Source: an uncultured bacterium (GTDB taxonomy: Bacteria > Bacillota > Clostridia > Lachnospirales > Lachnospiraceae). Taken from it: a DNA stretch of 64,000 nucleotides. Below are positions 9,166 to 17,127 of the stretch, in pieces. The notes under the pieces are model-generated. The model saw only the letters and a program-made list of their open reading frames with translations. It ran no database searches and was not told the origin of the DNA. Every line of letters begins with the position of its first letter. Positions within the stretch are counted from its first letter, which is position 1. A program made the position numbers and the translations under genes. The stretch covers positions 5,156 to 69,155 of the forward strand of contig CAJMNR010000019.1 of the NCBI GenBank assembly GCA_905214875.1, given 5' to 3'.

Positions 9166-9403
9166 AAGAAGAGTGACCTAAGTTTTAGAAATCACTGAGC
9201 CCTTAATCAACATAAGAAGAAAAGCCGGATATTTTTTTTACCACTATGGCTATGATATTCCTAATGCTTCAAAAGGGGATTACGATCATGTATCTCATTG
9301 CAGAGATGAAACAATAAGAAACCGGACAGATCATTTCTAGAAGTGACAGGAAATAAAACGGACTGTTTGCTAGGATAGTATTACAGAGGAGGGGAGCAAA
9401 GAC

Positions 9404-10294
9404 GTGGAATGGACAAAAAGCATTAGTCAGACAATTACATATATAGAAGACCACTTGATGGAACCATTTGTTACGGAGGTCGTGGCAAAGGAAGTTGGAA
9501 TCTCTAGTCTATATCTGCAAAAGGGATTTAAGTTGATGACTGGGTACTCAATGGCGGAATATATCCGAAATCGTCGACTTTATCTGGCAGCACTGGAAGT
9601 GCTAGCAGGACAGGAAAAGGTGATTGATATCGCATATAAATATGGCTATGAGACACCAGAGAGCTTCACTAAGGCATTTGCTCGCTTTCATGGAATTGCC
9701 CCTCGTGAGCTAAAAAAGAACGCTCATAGAATGAAAGTATTTTTACCTCTGAAAATTAGAATTAGCATTCAAGGAGGAAATGATATGGACTATGTTGTAG
9801 AAGAAATGAAGGGCTTTAAGGTAATTGGATTTGAACGGGAATTTTCATTTGATTCCTCGTATCAAGAGATACCAAAGTTCTGGGACGAGATTTGCGATAA
9901 GTATTTTTCTCGCCTTTGGGGGAAGGAAAAGGCAGAGGGAGAAATCGAGGAAACCATTTGCAAATGCTGTGTTGGAGAGTTCGGAGTATGTATTGATGAT
10001 GTTGGTAAGGAAGGCAAATTCAGATATCTGATTGCAGGAACCTATACGGAAGGCAAGGTGCCGGAAGGAATGGTAGTCTATGAGTTTGATGACCTTCTAT
10101 GGGCGAAGTTTTCATGTAAAGGGCCAATGCCAGGCGCACTACAGTCTGTCAATACGAAGATCTTTAATGAATGGCTACCTGGAAACCATGAGTATGACAT
10201 TGCTATGGGAGCAAATATCGAGTGGTACAGTAAAGGGAACACAACAGATATAGATTATGAAAGCGGAATCTGGATTCCGGTAAAGAAGAAATAA
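9404..10294 (+). CDS. AraC family regulator with GyrI-like effector domain
   Basis: 296 residues. Residues 1-110 hold two helix-turn-helix units of the AraC type (ITYIEDHLMEPFVTE, then VIDIAYKYGYETPESFTKAF). Residues 125-296 form a GyrI-like effector-binding domain (MDYVVEEMKGFKVIGFERE, then a final IEWYSKGN and WIPVKK). This is the Rob/TetD-like arrangement of activators of drug or stress genes. It starts at GTG 9404, ten bases after the strong AGAGGAGGGG site. No obvious target lies next to it, so its regulon is unknown. Confidence 0.9.
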   Translation: MEWTKSISQTITYIEDHLMEPFVTEVVAKEVGISSLYLQKGFKLMTGYSMAEYIRNRRLYLAALEVLAGQEKVIDIAYKYGYETPESFTKAFARFHGIAPRELKKNAHRMKVFLPLKIRISIQGGNDMDYVVEEMKGFKVIGFEREFSFDSSYQEIPKFWDEICDKYFSRLWGKEKAEGEIEETICKCCVGEFGVCIDDVGKEGKFRYLIAGTYTEGKVPEGMVVYEFDDLLWAKFSCKGPMPGALQSVNTKIFNEWLPGNHEYDIAMGANIEWYSKGNTTDIDYESGIWIPVKKK

Positions 10295-10476
10295 AACTGT
10301 AATACGTACCTTGTTCATATTCTTGCCAAAACGGAGCACAATTATGTTTTAGTAATTCTTCCATAAAATCACTTATGTCATAATCTAAAGGGGAAAATTC
10401 ATCATTTAAATCTGCAGGACCTGTATACAATGTATATCCTCTTTTAGTATTATCTAGTACTAACAGAATTAAGTCA

Positions 10477-10510
10477 CAAAAAAATGCACCTATTGGTAAT
10501 GCATTTTTTG
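10477..10510 (-). terminator. Intrinsic terminator after azlCD
   Basis: CAAAAAAATGCA and TGCATTTTTTG form a hairpin with T-runs on both strands, 36 bp downstream of the azlD stop. Confidence 0.75.
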
Positions 10511-10545
10511 GTCACATAAGTAAAAGCAAGACAGCAGTCAGCTAT

Positions 10546-10872
10546 TTAGAAGACGAGCTGAATAAGTAACATATAGCAAATGGTCCCGCCTGCGACAGAA
10601 AGAAGCATCTGCCGTTTATAAAGATGTAAGCCAACGGTAACAACAATGGCAATCGATTCTGGGATGCCATGACTACCGCTAACAAAAGAGACATTCTTTA
10701 AGCAATAGACGACAAGCATTCCAAAGATGGCGGCAGGCAGTGCCTTACCAAGATATTGAACATATTTTGGAGTTGGGCGTTTGGAGGAGAAGACGATAAA
10801 AGGTAGAAATCGAGTCGTCATTGTACCAGCAACGCAGATTGCAATGGTTAGAATCTGTTGTAGTTTCGTCAT
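10546..10872 (-). CDS. azlD: AzlD-like branched-chain amino acid export subunit
   Basis: 108 residues with four short membrane helices, including AICVAGTMTTRFLPFIVF and KALPAAIFGMLVVYCLKN, both typical of AzlD. The protein acts with the larger AzlC as an exporter of branched-chain amino acids or their analogues (4-azaleucine resistance in Bacillus). Its ATG overlaps the azlC stop codon (ATGA), so the two are translationally coupled. The gene ends at the hairpin at 10477-10510. Confidence 0.85.
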   Translation of the reverse strand: MTKLQQILTIAICVAGTMTTRFLPFIVFSSKRPTPKYVQYLGKALPAAIFGMLVVYCLKNVSFVSGSHGIPESIAIVVTVGLHLYKRQMLLSVAGGTICYMLLIQLVF

Positions 10873-11579
10873 TGAATGCCACCTGCTTTCTCAATTGGTT
10901 TTCTAAATACAGTTAAGAAAAAAAGAATGCAGACCATGGTTGGAACCATGAATGAGTCTGAACCAAAAAGTAGTAGGCAGACAACGGAAGAGAGAACTCC
11001 GATCACTGCTGTATAATGCTTCTTTTCTTTCAACCATTGTTCGAGAAAGATTACGACGAACATTGCAGTCATGACAAAATCAAGTCCTTCTGTATCGAAG
11101 GAGAGGAAGGAACCGACAAGTCCACCAATGGTTGCACCAGAAACCCAGTACAAATAATTCAGCAATGTAACGAAAAAATAAAACCAGCCGTTATCAATAC
11201 CTTCTGGAACATCGGCAGTGTAGTTGATAGAAAAGGTTTCATCACACATTCCGAAGATTAGATAGTAGCGTTTCCAACCTAATCCTTTGAATTTATCCAG
11301 CATGGCGATTCCATAAAATAAATGCCTTGCCTGGATCATAAGTGTCATGATTAATGTCTGGAGTGGAGCGAAAGAGCTAAGCAGCATGCTTGCAGCTACA
11401 AACTCTAAGGAACCACCGAAAATCGTCATGCTCATAAGCATAGGGTACCAGAAACTAAAACCTGAAACATTCATTAAGATACCGTAGGCTAATCCTAAAA
11501 ACCAGAACCCAGCAAAGATGGGAATGGTGTAAGGGAAAGCAGCAGCTAGTGCTTTACGACGTATATTTTGTTTATTCAT
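10869..11579 (-). CDS. azlC: AzlC-like branched-chain amino acid export permease
   Basis: 236 residues with six to seven membrane segments and family motifs: PIFAGFWFLGLAYGILM near the N-terminus, FGGSLEFVAASML, the QARHLFYGIAM segment near residue 90, and MCDETFSI. First gene of the azlCD operon; AGGAGG precedes the ATG at 11579. The pair exports branched-chain amino acids in Bacillus; substrate here is by homology. No Lrp-type regulator lies beside it, unlike in Bacillus. Confidence 0.9.
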   Translation of the reverse strand: MNKQNIRRKALAAAFPYTIPIFAGFWFLGLAYGILMNVSGFSFWYPMLMSMTIFGGSLEFVAASMLLSSFAPLQTLIMTLMIQARHLFYGIAMLDKFKGLGWKRYYLIFGMCDETFSINYTADVPEGIDNGWFYFFVTLLNYLYWVSGATIGGLVGSFLSFDTEGLDFVMTAMFVVIFLEQWLKEKKHYTAVIGVLSSVVCLLLFGSDSFMVPTMVCILFFLTVFRKPIEKAGGIQ

Positions 11580-11633
11580 ATGTAGCCTCCTAACTTATTG
11601 TATTGTAGCATTACCGCTATTAAAATTAAATAT

Positions 11634-11662
11634 TTGCACAATATATTTAATGATGTTAAGAT
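11634..11662 (+). promoter_or_regulatory. Candidate promoter, immediately followed by a terminator
   Basis: TTGCAC, a 17-bp spacer and TAAGAT. Transcripts would run straight into the hairpin at 11677-11703, giving a very short RNA unless read through into the acetyltransferase gene at 11755. Confidence 0.4.
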
Positions 11663-11676
11663 AAATAGGAATCGAA

Positions 11677-11709
11677 GAGGATTAGCATTAGGTGCTAGTC
11701 CTCTTTTTT
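11677..11709 (+). terminator. Terminator hairpin in the leader of the 11755 acetyltransferase gene
   Basis: GAGGATTAGCA pairs with TGCTAGTCCTC, then six T. There is no plus-strand gene upstream for it to end, so it may be a leader attenuator. Confidence 0.6.
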
Positions 11710-11754
11710 GTAAATAAGTAGTATGATTATAATAAAGAATTGGGAGGGGATAAA

Positions 11755-12201
11755 ATGATTGTAAAAACTGAAAAAGCAAATTCAACTGAAGGCATTGCGC
11801 TAATGAAGGAATTATCTTCTACATTGGCAGAGATTACAGGAAGTACAGGAGAATTAAGCTTTGATCTTAAGGATATGGAAGAGGAACGAGCGGTATTTGC
11901 CATTGCTTATGAGAGGGATGAGCCGGTAGGATGTGGAGCCATTCGAGAACTTTCGGCTGAAGTTGCAGAACTAAAGCGGCTGTATGCAAAGAAGAAGGGT
12001 GCCGGAGTGGGAAGTGAGATCTTAGCCTATCTAGAACAAAAGGCGGTTACGCTCGGATATAAGAGGCTTATTCTGGAGACAAGAAAATGCAATGAAGGAG
12101 CAGTCCAGTTTTATTTACATAATCAATATAAGGTGATAAAAAACTATGGAAAGTATCTGAATCGAGATGAGGCAATCTGTTTTGAAAAAGTCCTCGGATA
12201 A
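11755..12201 (+). CDS. GNAT family N-acetyltransferase
   Basis: 148 residues. The GNAT core is clear: VGCGAIRELSAEVAELKRLY (beta4 and the substrate strand), KKKGAGVGSEILAYLEQKA (acetyl-CoA pyrophosphate loop, near residue 88) and LETRKCNEGAVQFYLHNQY. The substrate cannot be told. GGGAGGGG lies seven bases before the ATG at 11755. The methyltransferase frame at 12240 follows by 38 bp and is probably cotranscribed. Confidence 0.8.
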   Translation: MIVKTEKANSTEGIALMKELSSTLAEITGSTGELSFDLKDMEEERAVFAIAYERDEPVGCGAIRELSAEVAELKRLYAKKKGAGVGSEILAYLEQKAVTLGYKRLILETRKCNEGAVQFYLHNQYKVIKNYGKYLNRDEAICFEKVLG

Positions 12202-12239
12202 CCAAGAAAGGAGCGATGTAGTAGTTTTTCGCAGCTAGA

Positions 12240-12860
12240 GTGGATGGATATGACGAGCATATGCTAAAGAATGTAGAAGGCATAAAGAGCGGGTATAAAA
12301 GAATGGCTGAACTAGTACCAAGTCAAACAACGAATTTATTGGATTTAGGGTGCGGGACAGGACTTGAACTGGAAGGAATCTTTAAGAAGCTTCCCGATGT
12401 GAAAGTGACAGGAATTGATTTATGCGAAGACATGCTTAACCAATTAAGGCGAAAATATAATACGAAGGATATTACACTGCTAAAAGCAAGCTATACAGAC
12501 TACGAGTTTTTAGAGGATTCGTATGATACAGTAATCTCCTGTGAGACATTACATCATTTGTCTCATGAGGAGAAGACTGCACTTTATAAACGGTTGTATC
12601 GAGCCTTAAAAAAAGGCGGCCAGTACATAGAATGTGACTACATGGTAATGGAGCAGAAAGAAGAGGACGAGCTGTATGCCATGAATGCAAGGATACGGAA
12701 GGAACAGGAAATTGGTCCAAACGAGTTTTATCATTTTGATACGCCATGCACAATCCGTAACCAGATTGCTATGCTAAAAAAGGCCGGATTTGTAGAAGTT
12801 GAATTTATATGGAGGGAAGGAAATACAACAATCCTTGTAGCAAAAAAAGGCCACGCCTAA
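12240..12860 (+). CDS. Class I SAM-dependent methyltransferase with damaged start
   Basis: 206 residues from GTG 12240. The nucleotide-binding motif LLDLGCGTGLELE is near residue 34, the acidic VTGIDLCEDML near 57, and CETLHHLSHEEK near 102; this is the Rossmann-fold methyltransferase type with unknown substrate. The homologous reading frame appears to begin earlier (a FFAARVDGYDEH stretch), but the ATG at 12216, which follows AAAGGAG, is followed in frame by two TAG codons. Translation must therefore either restart at GTG 12240 or be lost. The 3' end forms one arm of the convergent terminator at 12846-12879. Confidence 0.7.
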   Translation: MDGYDEHMLKNVEGIKSGYKRMAELVPSQTTNLLDLGCGTGLELEGIFKKLPDVKVTGIDLCEDMLNQLRRKYNTKDITLLKASYTDYEFLEDSYDTVISCETLHHLSHEEKTALYKRLYRALKKGGQYIECDYMVMEQKEEDELYAMNARIRKEQEIGPNEFYHFDTPCTIRNQIAMLKKAGFVEVEFIWREGNTTILVAKKGHA

Positions 12861-12879
12861 TTAAATAGGGGTGGCCTTT
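12846..12879. terminator. Bidirectional terminator between convergent genes
   Basis: AAAGGCCACGCCT and AGGGGTGGCCTTT form a strong stem that overlaps the last codons of both the methyltransferase and the GNAT/YoaP gene. A seven-A run on the left gives a U-tract on the minus strand. Confidence 0.75.
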
Positions 12880-13625
12880 AGTTGTGTAATCAGTTTTTCA
12901 AACTTCTTATCGGATAGAATTTCATTTGTCAGAAAGGCACCGTTATAAAACAGGCTGTAAGAGGTAAATGGAGCAGGGGCTTCTTGTGCTTCTTTCGCAC
13001 TCTTTAGCCGAATTGCATGAAAGGGAATGGTATGTTGCTTGGCAATCGCTTCAATTAATGGAACGTATTTTGCAGTAAATGGACATTGGTAGGAATAGTA
13101 AAGTACAAAACCATCTTCCGTTACGGAAGGATTTTTTATGTGAGCTTTAAATACCGGCTTTTTACAAGACTCGTCAAATGGAAGATAGAGCAGCTCGTAG
13201 TCAGGAGCAGCTGTATCGGCCAGTCTAAATCCTTTATGTCGTAAGAATCTGGAGTCAGACAGAAATGGTTTTTTCTTTGAAGAAGAGAGAATCACAAGTC
13301 CTTGTTTCCCTTTTTCTTTACTATCACGAATGCATTCGTTAAGCAGAAGGTTGGCATTTCCTTGTCCCTTGAAGCGGCCGGATACCCAGAAGCAGTCTAT
13401 GTACATATAATCATTGGCGAGAATCGGACACCATGCTTTTTCTGCCGGAATGTATTCTATAAAACATTTGCCACGCACATTTCCTTTTTTAAATACAAGG
13501 CCGTCCTCTAAGCGCTCTGCTAACCAAGATTTCTTGGCCATTACTTGGCAGTCATTGTTGTTGGCAATGGCACAGCATATATGTTCTTTTTCCAGATTCT
13601 CTTTGGTCAATGTAATAATCTCCAT
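12861..13625 (-). CDS. GNAT acetyltransferase with C-terminal YoaP-like domain
   Basis: 254 residues. Residues 1-145 are a GNAT fold (CFWVSGRFKGQGNANLLLNE acetyl-CoA loop near 85). Residues 150-254 resemble the YoaP domain with a thioredoxin-like CxxxA segment (YYSYQCPFTAKYVPLIEAIA) and a closing LFYNGAFLTNEILSDKKF. The combination matches YoaP of Bacillus, of unknown substrate. The start is set at ATG 13625, with GAGG seven bases upstream; ATG 13631 is possible. Confidence 0.8.
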   Translation of the reverse strand: MEIITLTKENLEKEHICCAIANNNDCQVMAKKSWLAERLEDGLVFKKGNVRGKCFIEYIPAEKAWCPILANDYMYIDCFWVSGRFKGQGNANLLLNECIRDSKEKGKQGLVILSSSKKKPFLSDSRFLRHKGFRLADTAAPDYELLYLPFDESCKKPVFKAHIKNPSVTEDGFVLYYSYQCPFTAKYVPLIEAIAKQHTIPFHAIRLKSAKEAQEAPAPFTSYSLFYNGAFLTNEILSDKKFEKLITQLKATPI

Positions 13626-13852
13626 ACTCATACCTCGCTTTTTTATAATAATTATTGCATATCTTATGCAATCCAACAACAAACAATTCAGGTTATGGCT
13701 AAGAAAAATAAAACAGTCAGCAGGGAAAAAATCGTCGTGAAGATGACTCTTTTTTGCTATCTTTAGTAAAGTGAGGTATGATGTAAGAGAAAAAAGGAAA
13801 AAGTGTTACATAAGAGGAGAGCAGAAGCTCTTACAGTTATAGGAGGTACGCT

Positions 13853-14326
13853 ATGGCAATTGAGAAAGTAAAAGAATACTTTAGAACGTTTCAGATGGAG
13901 GAACGAATTCAAGAACTAAGTGAATCCAGTGCAACCGTTGAACTGGCAGCAGAGGCATTGCACTGCGAACCAGCACGGATTGCAAAGACATTATCATTTG
14001 TAGTTGATGACCAACCCATCTTAATCGTGGCCGCTGGTGATGCAAAAATTGATAATGCAAAATACAAATCAGAATTTAGTACAAAGGCAAAGATGCTGTC
14101 TCGTGATGAGGTGGAGGAAAAAATCGGACATGCAGTGGGGGGAGTTTGTCCGTTCGGTATTAACAATGGTGTCAACGTTTATCTGGATGATTCCTTAAAA
14201 CGATTTACGACTGTTTTTCCGGCTTGTGGCAGCAGTAACAGTGCCATTGAACTTTCTATTGAAGAGCTAGAGAAGTATTCAGGCTATGATAAATGGGTTG
14301 ATGTATGCAAGGGATGGGAAGCTTAA
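13853..14326 (+). CDS. YbaK/EbsC family aminoacyl-tRNA deacylase
   Basis: 157 residues of the YbaK/ProX editing-domain fold, which hydrolyses mischarged aminoacyl-tRNA (Cys-tRNA-Pro, Ala-tRNA-Pro or similar). The catalytic-type lysine is in the ARIAKTLSFVVDDQPIL stretch near residue 45, and the GGVCPFGINNGVNVYLDDSL motif near 100 is characteristic. AGGAGG precedes the ATG. Its last four bases overlap the stop region of the convergent PLP-enzyme gene. Which tRNA it edits cannot be told. Confidence 0.9.
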   Translation: MAIEKVKEYFRTFQMEERIQELSESSATVELAAEALHCEPARIAKTLSFVVDDQPILIVAAGDAKIDNAKYKSEFSTKAKMLSRDEVEEKIGHAVGGVCPFGINNGVNVYLDDSLKRFTTVFPACGSSNSAIELSIEELEKYSGYDKWVDVCKGWEA

Positions 14327-15576
14327 TTCATCCCAACCATGGCAGCAGCTTCTCCCATGGCAACATCTAGGATTTGAAGAACTTCTTCTGCCAAAGATGT
14401 TTCCATAAGAAGGCCTGCCTTAAACTGCAATACGGACTGATCAAAGTTTGCACGCATTGCCCATACGCCGTGTTTGTATAAAGCAGCCATAAGCGCGGTA
14501 GAGCCTTGTGGATGGGCAGTTTCAAGTCCCATAACGACACCTTTTTGACGGATTCCTATAAAGAAATCGGAATGTTTCTTTTGGATGTCAGCAAGCCCCT
14601 TGGAAAATACACCAGTCAGCAAATCGACATTTTCCTTTGTCGATGGTCGGCTTACAATTTCCATTGCTTTCGTAGAAACGACACAGCCTAGTTCGCAGCC
14701 GTTAAAGGAGGAGAGATGTGCAAAGCCATCGGCAGATAACCATTCGCCCGCCTTTTCATTCATAATGACGGCGGACATTGGATAGTAGCCGCCAGAGAGT
14801 CCCTTTCCGGTTACAATCATATCCGGGGTTGCACCATATCCGACGCTGCACCACATAGAGCCACTGCGCATAAGTCCGGTTTGGACTTCATCGGCAATAT
14901 ACAAGGCACCATATTTATGTGCCAGCTCTTCCACGCCTTTTAAGTATCCGTCATCTGGGATTGGAAATCCTAGAGTGGCGGGGATACTTTCTACAAGCAC
15001 ACAGGCGGTATCATTTTTCTTTAGCACCTCTTCTAGTTGGTCTAAATTATTATAGTCTACCTGTGTGAAGATGTCGGGGTCAGGAGCCATGTTAAAGAAA
15101 GCAGCCATATCGGGAGAGCCGGCTTCCATTGCAATACCGGTAGCACCATGGAAGGCACCGTGTACACTTAGTACTCGCATACGTTTGGTCGCCCTTCGGG
15201 CAAACTTCACTGCAGCATCGATGGATTCGCCGCCGCCATTATTAAAGCATACATATTTCATGGTTTCAGGAGAAACCTTTAGCAAAGCTTCACAAAGTTC
15301 GTTCTTTACAGCAGAAGGAAAATAGTGATTGCCAGCATCATATTTTTCAGCGCCCTTAATCAGGGCTTCTTTTATTTCTGGGTTTCTATGGCCTAAATTG
15401 AATACGCCGCCGTTTAAATGCATATTGATGATTCTGCGGCCGTCAAGGTCTTGAAAGCAGTAGCCTTCTCGATCGCCTAATACGATATCAATGCCATATT
15501 TACGAAATGTCTTAACTTTATCTGGATTCCATACTTTTGCAGCCTCATCATAGATGGCTTGTTTTTCTTTACTCAT
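14323..15576 (-). CDS. Class III PLP enzyme (aminotransferase / phospho-lyase family), copy 1
   Basis: 417 residues of the class III (ornithine aminotransferase-like) PLP family. The cofactor Asp lies in YIADEVQTGLMRSG (D229) and the Schiff-base Lys in VTGKGLSGGYYP (K258). The gene overlaps the upstream APH-fold kinase by eight bases (ATG 15576, kinase stop 15569), so the pair is coupled. Kinase plus class III PLP enzyme is the pairing of hydroxylysine kinase with phosphohydroxylysine phospho-lyase and of ethanolamine-phosphate phospho-lyase, so an elimination reaction on a phosphorylated amino alcohol is as likely as transamination. A paralogue, copy 2, is at 49973. The family call is firm; the lyase role is inference. 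Confidence 0.85.
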   Translation of the reverse strand: MSKEKQAIYDEAAKVWNPDKVKTFRKYGIDIVLGDREGYCFQDLDGRRIINMHLNGGVFNLGHRNPEIKEALIKGAEKYDAGNHYFPSAVKNELCEALLKVSPETMKYVCFNNGGGESIDAAVKFARRATKRMRVLSVHGAFHGATGIAMEAGSPDMAAFFNMAPDPDIFTQVDYNNLDQLEEVLKKNDTACVLVESIPATLGFPIPDDGYLKGVEELAHKYGALYIADEVQTGLMRSGSMWCSVGYGATPDMIVTGKGLSGGYYPMSAVIMNEKAGEWLSADGFAHLSSFNGCELGCVVSTKAMEIVSRPSTKENVDLLTGVFSKGLADIQKKHSDFFIGIRQKGVVMGLETAHPQGSTALMAALYKHGVWAMRANFDQSVLQFKAGLLMETSLAEEVLQILDVAMGEAAAMVGMN

Positions 15577-16843
15577 GGTAGGTTCCTTCTTCCCTTGTCT
15601 TATTTGCCCTTGGAAGTGGCAGCTTCTTAAAGTTTCGAATATATTGTCTTGCTAATACGACCGTGCCTTTTGCATAAAATGCAAGGATTTCAGGAGAGAG
15701 TTCTGCAGACTCTCCAGCACCTGCCGAAGTGTTATCGACATGGTAAATCATTGCTTGTAACAGGCCGATTCGTCTCATCATAATAAATGTTGGAAGTTCT
15801 AATTCATCTTGCTTAGAAAGGTAAGCTTTTTTGCGATATCCGATAAGAATTTCCGAAAGAATGGCTGGAAGATCGGGTCGGTGTTCCATAAAACCGACAA
15901 TTCCGGCAATGTCATACATATACCATCCCCGTCCACAATCATCGAAGTCTAATACGGTAATTTCAGATCCATTTTGTAGTAGGTTCGCCATACGTAGGTC
16001 TGAGTGAATCATACCGTAACGATCTGGTGATTTTCCGTATGCATCAATTCGTTTCTTCATAAGGTAGGCACAGGCATCAATGGTTTCAAGATCCATTTCA
16101 TTAAGAATTTTCAAATCACGATAATGGGCACCGTAGAAGTTATTCCAGCCATCACCAAATGTTGCATCCCAGTCCCATTCAATCCTTGCATAAAAATCAG
16201 GGGGATTCCATGATTTAGAGTGGGTGTGTATAATAGCAGCTATTTCGCCAAGCTTACGGTACATGGCGATATCATCATGGCTTAGTGTACCTTTCTTATT
16301 ACCTGTTCCGATCTTGTTCATCTTATCGTAGGCAACCGCGGCAAAACGAAAGACAGGAAGTGTGATTCGATTCGGAATCTTATTCGCAACCGATGCAATC
16401 TTTCCTATAGTAGCCGTATCATCATGCGAGTCTACAGGAGCTTTGCCTTTCTCGTAGGAAAAGCACACGACATGGCGTCGTTCGTTTAGTTCAGGTGTTT
16501 CAATTGTCTGTATGTAAGAACCTTTTTTTGATTTGAGGGGAGTCGCAAGATGAAGCGATGTATCTTTCCTAAGGTCAAGGATCCACGAAATCTCCGTCAT
16601 GATGGAATCTTTTTCGGCATAATTAAGTCGATGGACACGCATAACAATGGGTTCATAACCAGAATGTTCAATACGGTAGGTTGCATTTTCTGTGATATTT
16701 AAGAGCTTTATTGTGCTGTCTTGTGGATAATCCCATAAGGGCAACGCTTTCTTTGCAACATGTAGGAAATGTTGCTTTTGTTCTTCAAAGGTCATGCTGT
16801 CGAAACTAATGACATCTGGTACTGTCTGTAACGATTCATTCAT
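15569..16843 (-). CDS. APH-fold small-molecule kinase, copy 1 (hydroxylysine/homoserine-kinase-like)
   Basis: 424 residues of the aminoglycoside phosphotransferase / choline kinase fold. The catalytic loop is YGMIHSDLRMANLL (H280, D282, N287) and the metal-binding segment VLDFDDCGRGWYMYDIA (D299, D301). The fold also includes hydroxylysine and homoserine kinases. The ATG at 16843 follows TAGGAG; an open frame continues upstream to 16927 but crosses the leader hairpin. It is the first gene of a two-gene operon with the class III PLP enzyme, divergent from a TetR gene. It is about 95 residues longer than its paralogue at 51272. Antibiotic resistance is unlikely given the context. Confidence 0.85.
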   Translation of the reverse strand: MNESLQTVPDVISFDSMTFEEQKQHFLHVAKKALPLWDYPQDSTIKLLNITENATYRIEHSGYEPIVMRVHRLNYAEKDSIMTEISWILDLRKDTSLHLATPLKSKKGSYIQTIETPELNERRHVVCFSYEKGKAPVDSHDDTATIGKIASVANKIPNRITLPVFRFAAVAYDKMNKIGTGNKKGTLSHDDIAMYRKLGEIAAIIHTHSKSWNPPDFYARIEWDWDATFGDGWNNFYGAHYRDLKILNEMDLETIDACAYLMKKRIDAYGKSPDRYGMIHSDLRMANLLQNGSEITVLDFDDCGRGWYMYDIAGIVGFMEHRPDLPAILSEILIGYRKKAYLSKQDELELPTFIMMRRIGLLQAMIYHVDNTSAGAGESAELSPEILAFYAKGTVVLARQYIRNFKKLPLPRANKTREEGTYHE

Positions 16844-16870
16844 ACAATCACTCCTATCTTTCATAAAAGC

Positions 16871-16902
16871 AAAAAAGGCGCCAATCATCCGATTGACGCC
16901 TT
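16871..16902 (-). terminator. Terminator-like hairpin in the leader of the kinase/PLP operon
   Basis: On the minus strand AAAGGCGTCAATC pairs with GATTGGCGCCTTT, followed by a short T-run, 28 bases upstream of the kinase ATG and downstream of the promoter. It is therefore a leader attenuator, not the end of a gene. Confidence 0.65.
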
Positions 16903-16916
16903 TGTCAGAATAAAAA

Positions 16917-16930
16917 TGAGTGGTCACTCA
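16917..16930. promoter_or_regulatory. Candidate TetR operator
   Basis: TGAGTGGTCACTCA, two six-base arms around a two-base centre, sits at the expected transcription start of the kinase/PLP operon, between it and the divergent TetR gene. Confidence 0.6.
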
Positions 16931-16939
16931 CTTTCGTTT

Positions 16940-16967
16940 ATTATAGCAATTAGTGAAAGAATGACAA
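16940..16967 (-). promoter_or_regulatory. Promoter of the kinase/PLP operon
   Basis: On the minus strand TTGTCA, a 16-bp spacer and a perfect TATAAT, followed nine bases later by the palindrome at 16917-16930. A repressor there would block initiation. Confidence 0.7.
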
Positions 16968-17127
16968 TACTTGTATGGGATTTCCTAATTTCTTTAATTG
17001 AAACAATTCGTTTGCTTTTCGAAATTAAGTTGAAATAGAAAACGGCAGACAATAGGGTTGCTTGCATTGAGAGAGTCCTATGGTATACTAAAAGATAAGT
17101 GAAAATCCATTTATTGGAGGAGTACAT

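Noticed and set aside
12216..12224. TAG TAG after the methyltransferase ATG as read-through or pyrrolysine codons
   Set aside because: Nothing else in the window suggests amber decoding, and two adjacent stops at the start are better explained by a lesion or a downstream start.
15569..16843. Aminoglycoside resistance kinase
   Set aside because: The fold is shared, but the coupling to a class III PLP enzyme and the presence of a second copy with a transporter favour a metabolic role.
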